A stretch of 64,000 bases of DNA from NCBI GenBank assembly GCA_030562195.1, contig JAUJPP010000007.1:20395769-20459768 (forward strand). Direction: 5' to 3'. Of the stretch, positions 1 through 10,379 are shown piece after piece. A program made the position numbers and the translations under genes. The DNA is from Nipponacmea schrenckii (lineage: Eukaryota > Mollusca > Gastropoda > Lottiidae). A model generated the notes under the pieces. The model did not search any database, was not told where the DNA came from, and saw only the letters and a list, made by a program, of their open reading frames with translations. How positions within the stretch are numbered: the stretch's first letter is position 1; each line of letters begins with the position of its first letter.

Positions 1-1125
1 ATTATAAACATATCGCCTATCAACTGGTAAAGTTTCAAAATTTTACCATTTATATTAAAGGAGAAATCACGGTCTGAAATTTTTGCCGATGACCCTTGAA
101 TATTGAATTGCAAATCGTGGGTAAAATATTTAACCTAATTGCATAAAACCTATAATTGTTAGTTGACAAATACATTGAAGTTTTCAAATCTGAAAATCCG
201 GTCAAAATCGAACTGAAAATAAACTTGCTAAAGCAAAAAAACCTGAACTTCCGGTTCTCACTTCCTGTCAGAGATAGAACTTCCGGTTTTGTTTTATTTG
301 ATAATAGAAATCATTCTAAGATCAACTGTAGATTTAGAATTTCTGCACCTTTTACCAGTTTGTCTGCAAACTCATCCAAGAATTACAAAAAAAAAAAAAA
401 ATAAATAAAATAATCCGAACGATTACAATACGTTTTCGACAAAGTCGAAATACGTAATAATCAAAACGATTACAATACGTTTTCGCCAAAGTCGAAATAC
501 GTAATCCGAACGATTACAATACGTTTTCGCCAAAGTCGAAATACGTAATAAACTGTAGCCTCCTGTTCATTGCAAACTTTGTCTAGAATATATATACAAA
601 TTTAACAGACACTTGCAAACCGCAGCTAAATATTTTGTGGTCAATAAATAAGTTCTACTGTTACTTCATGTTGCCTTATTATATAATATATAAACCAGAA
701 TAAAAAATATTTGACATTCAGATTGAACTTCATTATGCAAGATAAGCTGTAAGTCATACTGCATGCAATCTGATTTAATTGTAGATTATTGATTTGACAA
801 AATGGTTATGCAACATATCAATTCACTGAAAATTAATATATTCCCTATTAAAATATTGAATTGTATTGTTTGTGGGTAGGCATAACTTTAATAGTATACA
901 ATAGGACTGAGAACAAATCCTAGATAATTTTGTCCAGGTCATAAACATTAGCTGTAAATCGTAAGTTATAAGCAATACAGAGTGACCATAAAATAAGGTG
1001 TCATTAGAAAAAAATATATATCTGTAGATAGCAGTTTTTATTGTTGACAGTTGATATCAATCACTGTGCTTTTATTAAATGTTATAGCCAACATTTGTCC
1101 TGTTTTACAATCGTACAAACCATTA
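1..1125. other. Non-coding stretch at left edge
   Basis: AT-rich sequence with no supported coding region. It holds a poly-A run near 388-401 and the short tandem repeat listed separately at 412-550. It probably lies in the first intron of the minus-strand fatty-acid hydroxylase-like gene whose first exon is at 6155-6442, because no further hydroxylase exon can be seen between that exon and the left edge. Confidence 0.6.
412..550. repeat. Three-copy tandem repeat, about 46 bp unit
   Basis: Three copies of a unit containing 'cgattacaatacgttttcg' followed by 'aaagtcgaaatacgtaat'. Each unit carries an internal inverted pair (tacgttttcg and cgaaatacgta) and could form a small hairpin. No coding potential is seen. 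Confidence 0.8.
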
Positions 1126-1616
1126 GGTAGATAGATAAACTTTATTTACAGTCGGTAGTTTATAAAAAGTAACATTAGCTCTGTAGAGCTATTATAACTG
1201 ACTATACAAAGTACATATTACATAAAACATATATGACAGATAAAAAACATACATGAGATATAAAACATACACAATACAATTATAAAACATGCATAATAAC
1301 AGATTATGAAACATACATATAAATGACGCACAACATAGGACTGCATATAACACACATATCACACCATGCTAACAGATAAAATATAATAAAACAGGAGTAA
1401 TAGCACATAAAAAATCACATATCACATATTATATAAAACGAAGGAGCACTATAGAGAGAAAGATCTATGGTTAATTTTTTATTAATTATCTAGGAATTGT
1501 TACATGCACTACAATGACATGTTGAACCGTTCCAGCTGTTGATTGCACTACGAAATTGGTTGTAAGTTGTTAAATTCCTGAATTCATTAGGTAAATCATT
1601 CCATAATTTGGCAGCA

Positions 1617-3452
1617 CTATACCGGAAAGAGTTTAATCCAAAACTCCAAAGTCCGGACCTGGGGTAAAGAAGCTGTATTTGTATATCTAAAAGAATATGA
1701 GTTTTGTTTTACATTGATGAGATCATGTAGATAGGTCGGACCTTGCTTGTTAACAATTTTAAAAACCTCTAGTGCAATCAGCAGCATTCTTCTGAGGGCT
1801 AGTGAAGGTAAGTTGGAGCGTGATAGTAAAAAATGGTAGGAACTTTGAAAATCATCATAAATAAAGCGCAATGCTCTTTCCTGTATTCTTTCCATTTTTT
1901 GAGTGTTCTGGATTCCACAAAAATGCCAAGTCAGAGGACAATAATTAAAGTTAGACATAATAAATGAATAATAAATAGTGAGTTTACCCAATTTGTTTAA
2001 GTGTTTCCCTATTCTTTTGAGGACATTTAATTGCCTTGATGCTTTTTTGCACATATTTGAAACATGGTTAGTGAACTTAAGTTGAAAATCGATATTTACA
2101 CCAAGAAGTTTTATTTCTAAATCAGGTTTTAATAGAGAGCCATTTATGTTAAAATGAAAAGATTCAGTCTTTTTGCCAATTGCCATTACTTGAAATTTTT
2201 CAGGATTTACTTTCATTTTATTTGTTTTAAACCATTCCACAAGATTTGCGCTATCCCTTTCTAAAGCGTTGACAAGATCATCTATATTACTACTCGAATA
2301 TGATAGGGTATTATCATCAGCATAGTTATATAAATTACAGTTTAAAATACACTGAAAAATGTCGTTAATAAATATGTTAAACAGTATTGGTCCAAGAATT
2401 GACCCTTGAGGAACCCCTTTAACTAGAGGCTGATAGGAGCTGTATATATCGTTTAATTTCACACATTGTTTTCTGTTGCTTAAATAACTATGGATGAGAT
2501 TTACAGCATTATTAGATAAACCATAAGTATGAAGTTTCAATAATAAAAGATCATGTGGAAGACAGTCAAACGCTTTGGAGAGATCAGTTAAAATGGTTGC
2601 AGTATAACGATTGTCATCCAAAGCCTTTCTCCATTCTTCCACAATCTTTAGTAAAACAGTTTGACAGCCATATTTTGGTCTAAAAGCAGACAAATATGTA
2701 TTAAAATGTTGATTGAAAAAATCCAAGATTTGACAATAAATTGCCTTTTCGAAAATCTTGGAAATTGTGGGTAAAATGCTGACAGGTCTATAGTTACTTT
2801 TCTCAAGCATGCTATTCTTTTTATGTAGTGGCACAACTTGGGCAATTTTGAGTTTGTCTGGAAAAACAGACGTTTCAAGAGATTTATTTATCAAGAGAGT
2901 AATAGGCGTTGTTATAGCTGGTTTAGCTAGTTTAAGAACTTTTGAAGAGATATTGTCACAGCCCGTGGCCTTTTTCAAACCTAGTCTGTCAATATATTTA
3001 CTCACAAAGTCTGTAGCCACAGGAGAAAAAGACATAGATGTACATTCTAAAGGTAGATTTTCTTTAATACTCTTAATGCTGGGGTGTGTTTCATGTACTT
3101 CTACATTGTCATCACCAATATCTTTTGCAACATTTACAAAAAAGTTATTGAAAATACTACATACTTCCTTCTGATCACATATCAAATTGCCTTGCTCACA
3201 AAGGATTGTATCCTTCTTGATATTTGATCCTTTGTTGGTCAGAAAAGGCTTAATAGTTGGCCAAAAGTCTCGCGACTTGGGGCCCCCTGTACAACGTTCA
3301 ATGAAATATTTATTTATAGATTTTCTGCGTAAATTAGTCACAATATTTATTTGTTTACGATAGTTTTCCCAATTATGTTTCGAATTATATTGATGATATT
3401 TATTAAATAACATTCGTTTTTTATAAATTGCTTGCTTTAGTGCTTTATTCAT
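1617..3452 (-). pseudogene. LINE reverse transcriptase (RVT_1) region
   Basis: A 611-residue open frame with the RNA-dependent DNA polymerase domain in its middle. It reads ILTDLSKAFDCL (motif A, catalytic Asp), VKGVPQGSILGPILFNIFIND (motif B region) and YNYADDNTLSY (motif C, the YADD catalytic box). A C-terminal segment typical of non-LTR elements follows, with 'LTIYYSFIMSNFNYCPLTW' and the AL-R-I-Y-D-DF pattern. The first residues (MNKALKQAIYKKRML) match the linker that normally joins endonuclease and reverse transcriptase in a single ORF2, so the Met is probably not a real start. The polymerase domain is uninterrupted, so the copy may be fairly young despite the upstream frame break. Confidence 0.9.
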
Positions 3453-3997
3453 GAAAGGTGCAGGGTTTGTTTGTTCTGTTTGGGGATAGTCCCCTGCAAA
3501 TTTAAGGCAATTAAGTTATGAACATCACTAATCCCACAGTTAAAGTTACAGTGTGTACCACAGAGGGAAGGATTGTTGGTAAGAATTACATCGTTTAGCG
3601 TCGGGATATGACCCTTGACAAAACATGTAGGGTCTTTCACTAAATTAGTTAGGTCAAAAACATCGCAGATAGTTTTCAAGTTCATACATTTACTTTCATT
3701 TCGCATATCATAGTTTAAGTCACCAATAACACAGATATTGTCATATTTTGTTGATATTTTGTCTAAAACGGTATAACAGTCATTGACAAATATACCGTTG
3801 TTCACTGAGGGAGGTCTATATGCCCCTACGAAAATCCACTTAAAGTTTTCAATAATAATTTCGACTGCAACAGATTCAATTTCCTTAAATTCGAATTCAA
3901 CTTTTCTATCGCCAGCGATACTAGATCTTAAGTAAGCAGCTATTCCACCGCCAGAAGCTGTTCTGTCAGCTCGCCAAAAATGATAATTGTTCACCAA
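3449..3997 (-). pseudogene. LINE endonuclease (EEP family) fragment, out of frame with RT
   Basis: A 182-residue open segment of the endonuclease/exonuclease/phosphatase fold. Visible motifs are ASGGGIAAYL near the start, FVGAYRPPS, VIGDLNYDMR (the GDLN catalytic motif) and GISDVHNLI, which stands where SDH normally closes the active site. It lies in a different frame from the reverse transcriptase at 1617-3452, with which it should be continuous, so an indel lies near 3460-3530. The N-terminal catalytic part is missing. The SDH box appears as S-D-V-H, an extra sign of decay or family variation. Confidence 0.8.
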
Positions 3998-4035
3998 GAA
4001 CGGGGCATTGGGAAATGATTGGTAAAAGTTTATTG

Positions 4036-4611
4036 CCTACATTTACATTTTCAAGGCATTTTCTATGTAAATTGAAAAAGAATTAGCATGAATTGAAGTA
4101 GGTACTTTTTTGCATATCAAGGTATGTGACCTCCGATATGATTTTCTACATAGGGGAAGGTTTATTTGAAACAATGATGCCACTGATTAATATTACTAGC
4201 TCCATTTTTTGGTGATGGTGTTCATGGTGATATATGGGTGCCACATGAATTTGTATTAGTCCAATGCAATAACCAACAGCTAAAATATTTATCTATTAAT
4301 ACTAGTTTTAATAACAAAAACATATGTTGACAGTTGACTGGGTAGGCTACCGTATTGAACCTTGACTTTTTGTACTGACTGTCCCCCTGCCCCTGTTTTT
4401 TCCAAAAAAAACCAAACCACACCAATTGAAATCACACATAAACAGGTGATGCCAACCTTGTCATTTTTTTACCAAAATATAATGGAGGAAATAAATATCT
4501 TGTTTTATTTTTCTTCAGATGACACTGACATTACTTATTTGTCTGATTTACGAAATCTCACAAAATATATCAATACCAACATTGGTACAATTTTCATTAG
4601 GGTTCTTTGGA
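4036..4611. other. Unassigned intronic sequence
   Basis: AT-rich sequence between the LINE and the long inverted repeat. Short open stretches here have no recognisable motif. Nothing else is supported. Confidence 0.5.
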
Positions 4612-5760
4612 ACTACCTGTGAACAGGTAGTTGGGATTCAATACGGGCGAGTGTAAAATTCCGACTCGGCCTACCTGCCGACTCGCATCAAAAAAAGACT
4701 TGTTGATCAAGATGCAGATTTCTCCTAAATTCTGAAATGATTCTTATCATAATGCGAAAACGAAAAAAATAAATAGTATACTTAGATCAAAGGTTAAATA
4801 ATTATTTTGACAATGTCTAATGTTTTTTTTTTGTTAAGGGTAAATACGGTTTTCATTCTCTCTAGTTATTTTAGGCCCTCATTTTTAGGTTATTTTGATC
4901 TTATTTACTTATATACGGTTGGGGGCTATTCTTTTTTTCTTCTTTCATGTAAATAACCAGACAAGTTGCTATTATCCAGAATAATCAATTACAGTATCAG
5001 AAAGTGAACTTGATTATCAAGGCTATTGAAGACGTCTTCATCAATGGCAACCATGTCACTAACATCAAAAAACGGGGATATTCTTCAGAAAACAGATTTA
5101 AGCAGTGACGAATAGTTTTTACTTCTTATTTCTGATGTTCCATACAATGAGGCAATATCTAATCCGCCACTTCAGGCAAGTAAATCTGGAATCTTCTTAA
5201 TTAGGGGCGTTTCGCAAGGATTGGGTGTTCACTACAAGTGGCACTTCATTAAGTCCACAGGCGAAGACGATAGTCTAGATAATCCAGGTCACTTTTTGAC
5301 ACTGTAATTAATTATTCTGGATAATAGCAACTTGTCTGGCAATTTACACGAAAGAAAAAAAAAAGAATAGCCCCCAACCGCATATAAGTAAATAACATCA
5401 AAATAACCTAAAAATGAGGGCTTAAAATAACTAGAAAGGATGAAAACCGTATTTACCCTTAACAAAAAGAAAACAATGGACACTTTATATGTAAAAATAA
5501 TTATTTAACCATTGATCTAAGTATACTATTTATTTTATTCGTTTTCTCATTATGATAAGAATCATTTCCGAATTGAGGAGAAATCTTCATCTTGATCAGC
5601 AAGTCTTTTTTTGATGCGAGTCGGCAGGTCGGCCGAGTTGGAATTTTACACTCACCGGATTCAATACTATCCCAGCCTCCGACATCATGTCTATTCATTT
5701 GAACTGTCACAAGAATACAAAATATGGTACCCACCACCCAATATTTCAGTACAGGTAGTC
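4612..5760. mobile_element. Long inverted-repeat (foldback-type) element
   Basis: The left arm (about 4612-5003) and right arm (about 5285-5760) are near-complementary over roughly 390-470 bp. For example, 'ccgactcgcatcaaaaaaag' at 4678 returns as its complement near 5610, and 'ataatagcaacttgtctgg' near 5321 complements 4960-4980. The outer ends share 'actacctgt'. The loop, about 280 bp, has no recognised coding sequence. The right arm contains about 60 bp absent from the left, so the arms have diverged by indels. No clear target-site duplication was found, so the superfamily is not assigned. Confidence 0.75.
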
Positions 5761-6154
5761 AACCTGCCACCCTTATAATATCAATTCTCATTATCATTAT
5801 CAAAGGTTGCTACTTTTCAATAACACTATTCAATATAAGACATTTTGAGTCCCAACCATCAACACAACATCATTGAAATAAGTAGGCTACATTACTGACT
5901 ACATTAGACATTATCAAACAAACAACATGTGTTACTAATTATACAAATTATAGGCTATTATACAAACATTGATATAGGCTATATCATACACTAACTTCTA
6001 GTCTCTTAATTAAGACATAGGCCTTACTAACACTTTCATAGAATCTTCTAAATAAACCATGTTTCTATTAACTGATTATTGTCATACACAATTACTTCAC
6101 AACCTTTTTTCACAATAAGGTTACACCTATGCTATAGTAAACAGCCAAACTTAC
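5761..6154 (-). other. Start of first intron of the cytochrome b5/hydroxylase gene
   Basis: Intron sequence that follows a clean donor. Read on the minus strand, the exon ends AAG and the intron begins GTAAGT (complement of 6149-6154). It is AT-rich and no further exon is seen. Confidence 0.7.
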
Positions 6155-6442
6155 CTTCTCTTCAAGATTAGTATGAAAATGACCATTTTTGTTGAAATCA
6201 GTGGCATCACATACATAGTACTTCTTCAGTATATCATAAGCTGCACGGCTGTGTTTATGTCCAGAGATTCCAGTCTCATTTTTCATCAGCAAAGTTACGT
6301 CTTGTTCAGAGTTTCTCTCTAGTATTTCCTTCCCTCCAGGATGGTTGGACGAAAAATTCGTAATATCGTATAATTTACCATTATGAATGACACGAATTTT
6401 GTTATCAATTTGTTTTCTAAACATTAAGGTGTTTATCGGCAT
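6155..6442 (-). CDS. FA2H-like: Fatty-acid 2-hydroxylase-like protein, first coding exon (cytochrome b5 domain)
   Basis: Exon of exactly 96 codons from ATG (6442-6440) to a consensus donor at 6154, phase 0. The product has a cytochrome b5 heme-binding domain: GKLYDITNF, the heme-ligand motif HPGGKEILE near residue 34, and the second histidine in GHKHSRAAYDILKKYYV, about residues 62-79. The HS-A pattern followed by a KYYV segment resembles the N-terminal b5 domain of fatty-acid 2-hydroxylase (FA2H/Scs7). In that enzyme b5 passes electrons to a C-terminal di-iron membrane hydroxylase that makes 2-hydroxy fatty acids for sphingolipids in the endoplasmic reticulum. The hydroxylase exons are not in the window and would lie beyond the left edge. 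A different b5-fusion protein is possible. Confidence 0.8.
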
Positions 6443-6685
6443 CTTGGCTGCATAACTTCGACCTAATTCCTCACCTTATTAAACCTGACCTGTACTATAC
6501 CGTAAGTCACTACACACTACACGGCAAATACAGCCTCATTCAGAACTCTTCGTTTTTTTCGCCACCGTGAACGTGACGAGAAGCACATTATTACAATAGT
6601 TCATTTAGATCGATTATTCATTGATCAATTCGTCTCGACCGGATTGCTAACTTGTTTATACATGCATTGTCGCAATTTAAAGGGT
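6443..6685. other. Upstream flank of the hydroxylase-like gene
   Basis: Holds the presumed 5' UTR and promoter of the minus-strand cytochrome b5 gene. No TATA-like box or other site could be identified with confidence. The tandem duplication starts immediately to the right. Confidence 0.4.
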
Positions 6686-6962
6686 TATTACCGAATACCT
6701 AACATAACATTTAAAGATGTTTACAGAGACAGGATAAGTCAGTCATAGCGCAGGGGAGACTGGTACTTATTGGGCCATACATCTCAAACGAGTATGGGTC
6801 AACTTGAAGCATATGACATACACAGGACTTATCGTTATGTACCATTTTTTATCGAAATATCACTAAGTAGTTGTTTTTTTTTAAATTAGAATTATCACCT
6901 GGGTGAAAAATAATTCAAAGTTAACTCACGCTGTTGTGTGACCCCTGTCATGAGCGAAAAAC

Positions 6963-8327
6963 GGGTGGGTTTCAAAAGCTTACCGCCAACCGCTGCCAAC
7001 CGGCCTACCGATAGCAAAAAAAAGGCGCCAAAATTGGTATTTTTAAATGTAAGGATCGTAGATTTTCATACAATAAAACGAAACTATTTAATTTGACGGA
7101 ATATTTGTTGACGTCAAAATTATGGAATCAAAATTATCTTAAGAATGAAACGAAAAAAATTAATTTTTATTTTCGTGTTCAGCGATTTCTTTCTTCACAT
7201 TAACTGATACAATCCATTCCAAAAAAGCAATTATCTAAATGTTCTGTATCTGGAAACCTGATTTTTCCAATTGCTGCAAGTGTGCTTCCAGTCTTGGTGA
7301 AGCGTTTTATCATCTAAATATAGGGCCTTCTGCTGATTTGGTTGGATTAACAGGAGGAGCATTCGCAGAATTATTATAGTCTACGTCAAGGATTAACTTT
7401 GAAAAAATTCTAAAAGGTGGAAGAAAGATCCCTTGGCCTTGTTGATCATCCATGTTGCCGACGACGTTAAAGGGATAATAGGCGTTAGAATACACTCGTC
7501 CTACGACTTATATTTGTGTTTCATATTGACTATTAGTTAAATAAGTATGCATCCCACACTTTACCAAATTTTAAAAAGCCACAATAAAAATATATTCGGG
7601 ATTTTAAAAAAAAGTGAGCCAGCGACGATTCCATTCAGTTTGAGAATAAAAGCGTCTGGTAAATCAACGCTAAAATGTCATTGTGGAATTCAACAGTAGG
7701 GGTCAAGGACGCGTGAAAACTCACATGTTAGAGTTACTTCCCTTTATATTTACACGATTTGAAAATCGCTTGATGGATGGCTCAAGCGTTTTATGATAAC
7801 TACTTTATTTTGGGGATTTATCGGATTTTAGAGGGATTTTGATGTATAGGTAAGTCCACTGATGGATATATACTGTTATTGTCCAAATTTGAGTGAACTT
7901 AAAATTTTATGTTCGTTCTAACGCCTATTATCCCTTTAAATAAATAAATTAAGGGAAGTAACTCTGAAACAAACGACCTTTCTGTCGTGATCATTTAAAA
8001 AAGATTTAAGGGTACTTTTACGGTTAATTGTGTGTCCCATTTGAATACAAATTAGATTATTGCTTTTTTGGCATGGATTGTATCAGTTAATGTGAAGAAA
8101 AACATCGCTGAACACGAAAAGAAAATATTTATTTTTTTCGTTTTATTTTTAAAATAATTTTGATTCCATAATTTTGACGTCAACAAAAGTTCCGTCAAAT
8201 TGAATAGTTTCGTTGTATTGTATGAAAATCTACGATCCTTAAATTTAACAATATCTATTTTGGCGCATTTTTTTCCTTCCGGTAGGCCGGTTGGCAGCGG
8301 TTGGTGGTAGGCTTTTGAAACCCACCC
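6963..8327. mobile_element. Mutator-like (MULE) non-autonomous element, copy 1
   Basis: A 1365-bp element with terminal inverted repeats of about 270 bp (6963-7235 and 8055-8327). The termini read gggtgggtttcaaaagc and gcttttgaaaccc-accc. A perfect 10-bp target-site duplication, agcgaaaaac, flanks it at 6953-6962 and 8328-8337. Long inverted repeats with a 9-11 bp duplication are the hallmark of Mutator-like transposons. There is no transposase; short open frames such as 7310-7495 are not convincing. A smaller TTAA-flanked element is nested inside. Confidence 0.85.
7467..7939. mobile_element. TTAA-flanked miniature element nested in MULE copy 1
   Basis: Inverted ends of 24 bp begin ttaaagggataataggcgtt at 7467 and end with its complement at 7939. 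TTAA at each end is compatible with a piggyBac-type target duplication, though the assignment is tentative. A related sequence occurs at 33049-33314. No coding capacity is seen. Confidence 0.65.
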
Positions 8328-8446
8328 AGCGAAAAACCACCAAACGCGTTTTTGGTGTGAACGGAACATATTTTTGGGTAAGCTTTCTGGGTCCGTTTCG
8401 AGAACCCACAACCAGAACTTAATACATTTAACAGAATAAATTGCAA

Positions 8447-8620
8447 AGATAGCTTGCCAGGCAAGGTAACATACGCCCACTGGCAGCATTGAATTTGAAA
8501 AATAAATAGAGCAATAACTCAAAAAACATTCACTGAATTTATATTGAAGTTAAGGGCAAAAACTCAAAAACTGTTCATGGAAAATTGTCAAATTAGAACT
8601 TGACCACCATCTTATCTATT
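8447..8620. mobile_element. Truncated end of pearl/Helitron-like element
   Basis: Carries the terminal sequence agatagcttgccaggcaagg followed by tacgcccactggcagc and the first degenerate core unit. It is cut at 8620 by the tandem-duplication breakpoint. The intact counterpart begins at 10380. Confidence 0.75.
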
Positions 8621-8897
8621 TATTACCGAATACCTAACATAACATTTAAAGATGTTTACAGAGACAGGATAAGTCAGTCATAGCGCAGGGGAGACTGGTA
8701 CTTATTGGGCCATACATCTCAAACGAGTATTGGTCAACTTGAAGCATATGACATACACAGGACTTATCGTTATGTACCATTTTTTATCGAAATATCACTA
8801 AGTAGTTGTTTTTTTTTAAACTAGAATTATCACCTGGGTGAAAAATAATTCAAAGTTAACTCACGCTGTTGTGTGACCCCTGTCATGAGCGAAAAAC

Positions 8898-10260
8898 GGG
8901 TGGGTTTCAAAAGCTTACCGCCAACCGCTGCCAACCGGCCTACCGATAGCAAAAAAAGGCGCCAAAATTGGTATTTTTAAATGTAAGGATCGTAGATTTT
9001 CATACAATAAAACGAAACTATTTAATTTGACGGAATATTTGTTGACGTCAAAATTATGGAATCAAAATTATCTTAAGAATGAAACGAAAAAAATTAATTT
9101 TTATTTTCGTGTTCAGCGATTTCTTTCTTCACATTAACTGATACAATCCATTCCAAAAAAGCAATTATCTAAATGTTCTGTATCTGGAAACCTGATTTTT
9201 CCAAGTGCTGCAAGTGTGCTTCCAGTCTTGGTGAAGCGTTTTATCATCTAAATATAGGGCCTTCTGCTGATTTGGTTGGATTAACAGGAGGAGCATTCGC
9301 AGAATTATTATAGTCTACGTCAAGGATTAACTTTGAAAAAATTCTAAAAGGTGGAAGAAAGATCCCTTGGCCTTGTTGATCATCCATGTTGCCGACGACG
9401 TTAAAGGGATAATAGGCGTTAGAATACACTCGTCCTACGGCTTATATTTGTGTTTCATATTGACTATTAGTTAAATAAGTATGCATCCCACACTTTACCA
9501 AATTTTAAAAAGCCACAATAAAAATATATTCGGGATTTTAAAAAAAAGTGAGCCAGCGACGATTCCATTCAGTTTGAGAATAAAAGCGTCTGGTAAATCA
9601 ACGCTAAAATGTCATTGTGGAATTCAACAGTAGGGGTCAAGGACGCGTGAAAACTCACATGTTAGAGTTACTTCCCTTTATATTTACACGATTTGAAAAT
9701 CGCTTGATGGATGGCTCAAGCGTTTTATGATAACTACTTTATTTTGGGGATTTATCGGATTTTAGAGGGATTTTGATGTATAGGTAAGTCCACTGATGGA
9801 TATATACTGTTATTGTCCAAATTTGAGTGAACTTAAAATTTTATGTTCGTTCTAACGCCTATTATCCCTTTAAATAAATAAATTAAGGGAAGTAACTCTG
9901 AAACAAACGACCTTCCTGTCGTGATCATTTAAAAAAGATTTAAGGGTACTTTTACGGTTAATTGTGTGTCCCATTTGAATACAAATTAGATTATTGCTTT
10001 TTTGGCATGGATTGTATCAGTTAATGTGAAGAAAAACATCGCTGAACACGAAAAGAAAATATTTATTTTTTTCGTTTCATTTTTAAAATAATTTTGATTC
10101 CATAATTTTGACGTCAACAAAAGTTCCGTCAAATTGAATAGTTTCGTTGTATTGTATGAAAATCTACGATCCTTAAATTTAACAATATCTATTTTGGCGC
10201 ATTTTTTCTTTCCGGTAGGCCGGTTGGCTGCGGTTGGTGGTAGGCTTTTGAAACCCACCC
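8898..10260. mobile_element. Mutator-like (MULE) non-autonomous element, copy 2
   Basis: A 1363-bp near-identical copy of 6963-8327, flanked by the same 10-bp duplication agcgaaaaac at 8888-8897 and 10261-10270. The shared flanks show that it arose by segmental duplication of the locus, not by a second transposition. Confidence 0.85.
9401..9873. mobile_element. TTAA-flanked miniature element nested in MULE copy 2
   Basis: Duplicate of 7467-7939, shifted by 1934 bp, with the same 24-bp inverted ends and flanking TTAA. It is part of the segmental duplication. Confidence 0.65.
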
Positions 10261-10379
10261 AGCGAAAAACCACCAAACGCGTTTTTGGTGTGAACGGAAC
10301 ATATTTTTGGGTAAGCTTTCTGGGTCCGTTTCGAGAACCCACAACCAGAACTTAATACATTTAACAGAATAAATTGCAA

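Larger units (their letters stand above)
1126..4035 (-). mobile_element. CR1/Jockey-like non-LTR retrotransposon, 5'-truncated
   Basis: Minus-strand LINE with part of an apurinic-type endonuclease (3449-3997), a reverse transcriptase (1617-3452) and an AT-rich 3' untranslated region with short repeats around 1150-1430. The 3' end lies near 1126 and reads, on the minus strand, AATAAAG followed by TTTATCTATCTACC; a short microsatellite-like tail of this kind is usual for CR1-type elements. In the endonuclease frame the sequence is open only from about 4033, so the 5' end is missing. It is on the same strand as, and probably inside the first intron of, the cytochrome b5/hydroxylase gene. The Jockey/CR1 assignment rests on remembered motif style, not a search. 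Confidence 0.85.
6686..8620. repeat. Tandem segmental duplication, copy 1 (about 1.93 kb)
   Basis: Direct repeat with 8621-10554, offset 1934-1935 bp, and nearly identical over its full length. It begins at 'ttattaccgaatacc' and ends at 'ccatcttatctatt'. The unit contains a complete Mutator-like element with both flanks, plus the first 174 bp of a pearl-like element. The high identity suggests a recent duplication or an assembly duplication. Confidence 0.9.

Noticed and set aside
7310..7495. 61-codon open frame, repeated at 9244-9429
   Set aside because: Lies inside the MULE-like element and across the end of the nested miniature element. It is duplicated only because the locus is duplicated, and no motif is recognised.
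8052..8522. 156-codon minus-strand open frame
   Set aside because: It spans the MULE right inverted repeat and flanking repeat DNA, and the matching frame in copy 2 is broken differently.
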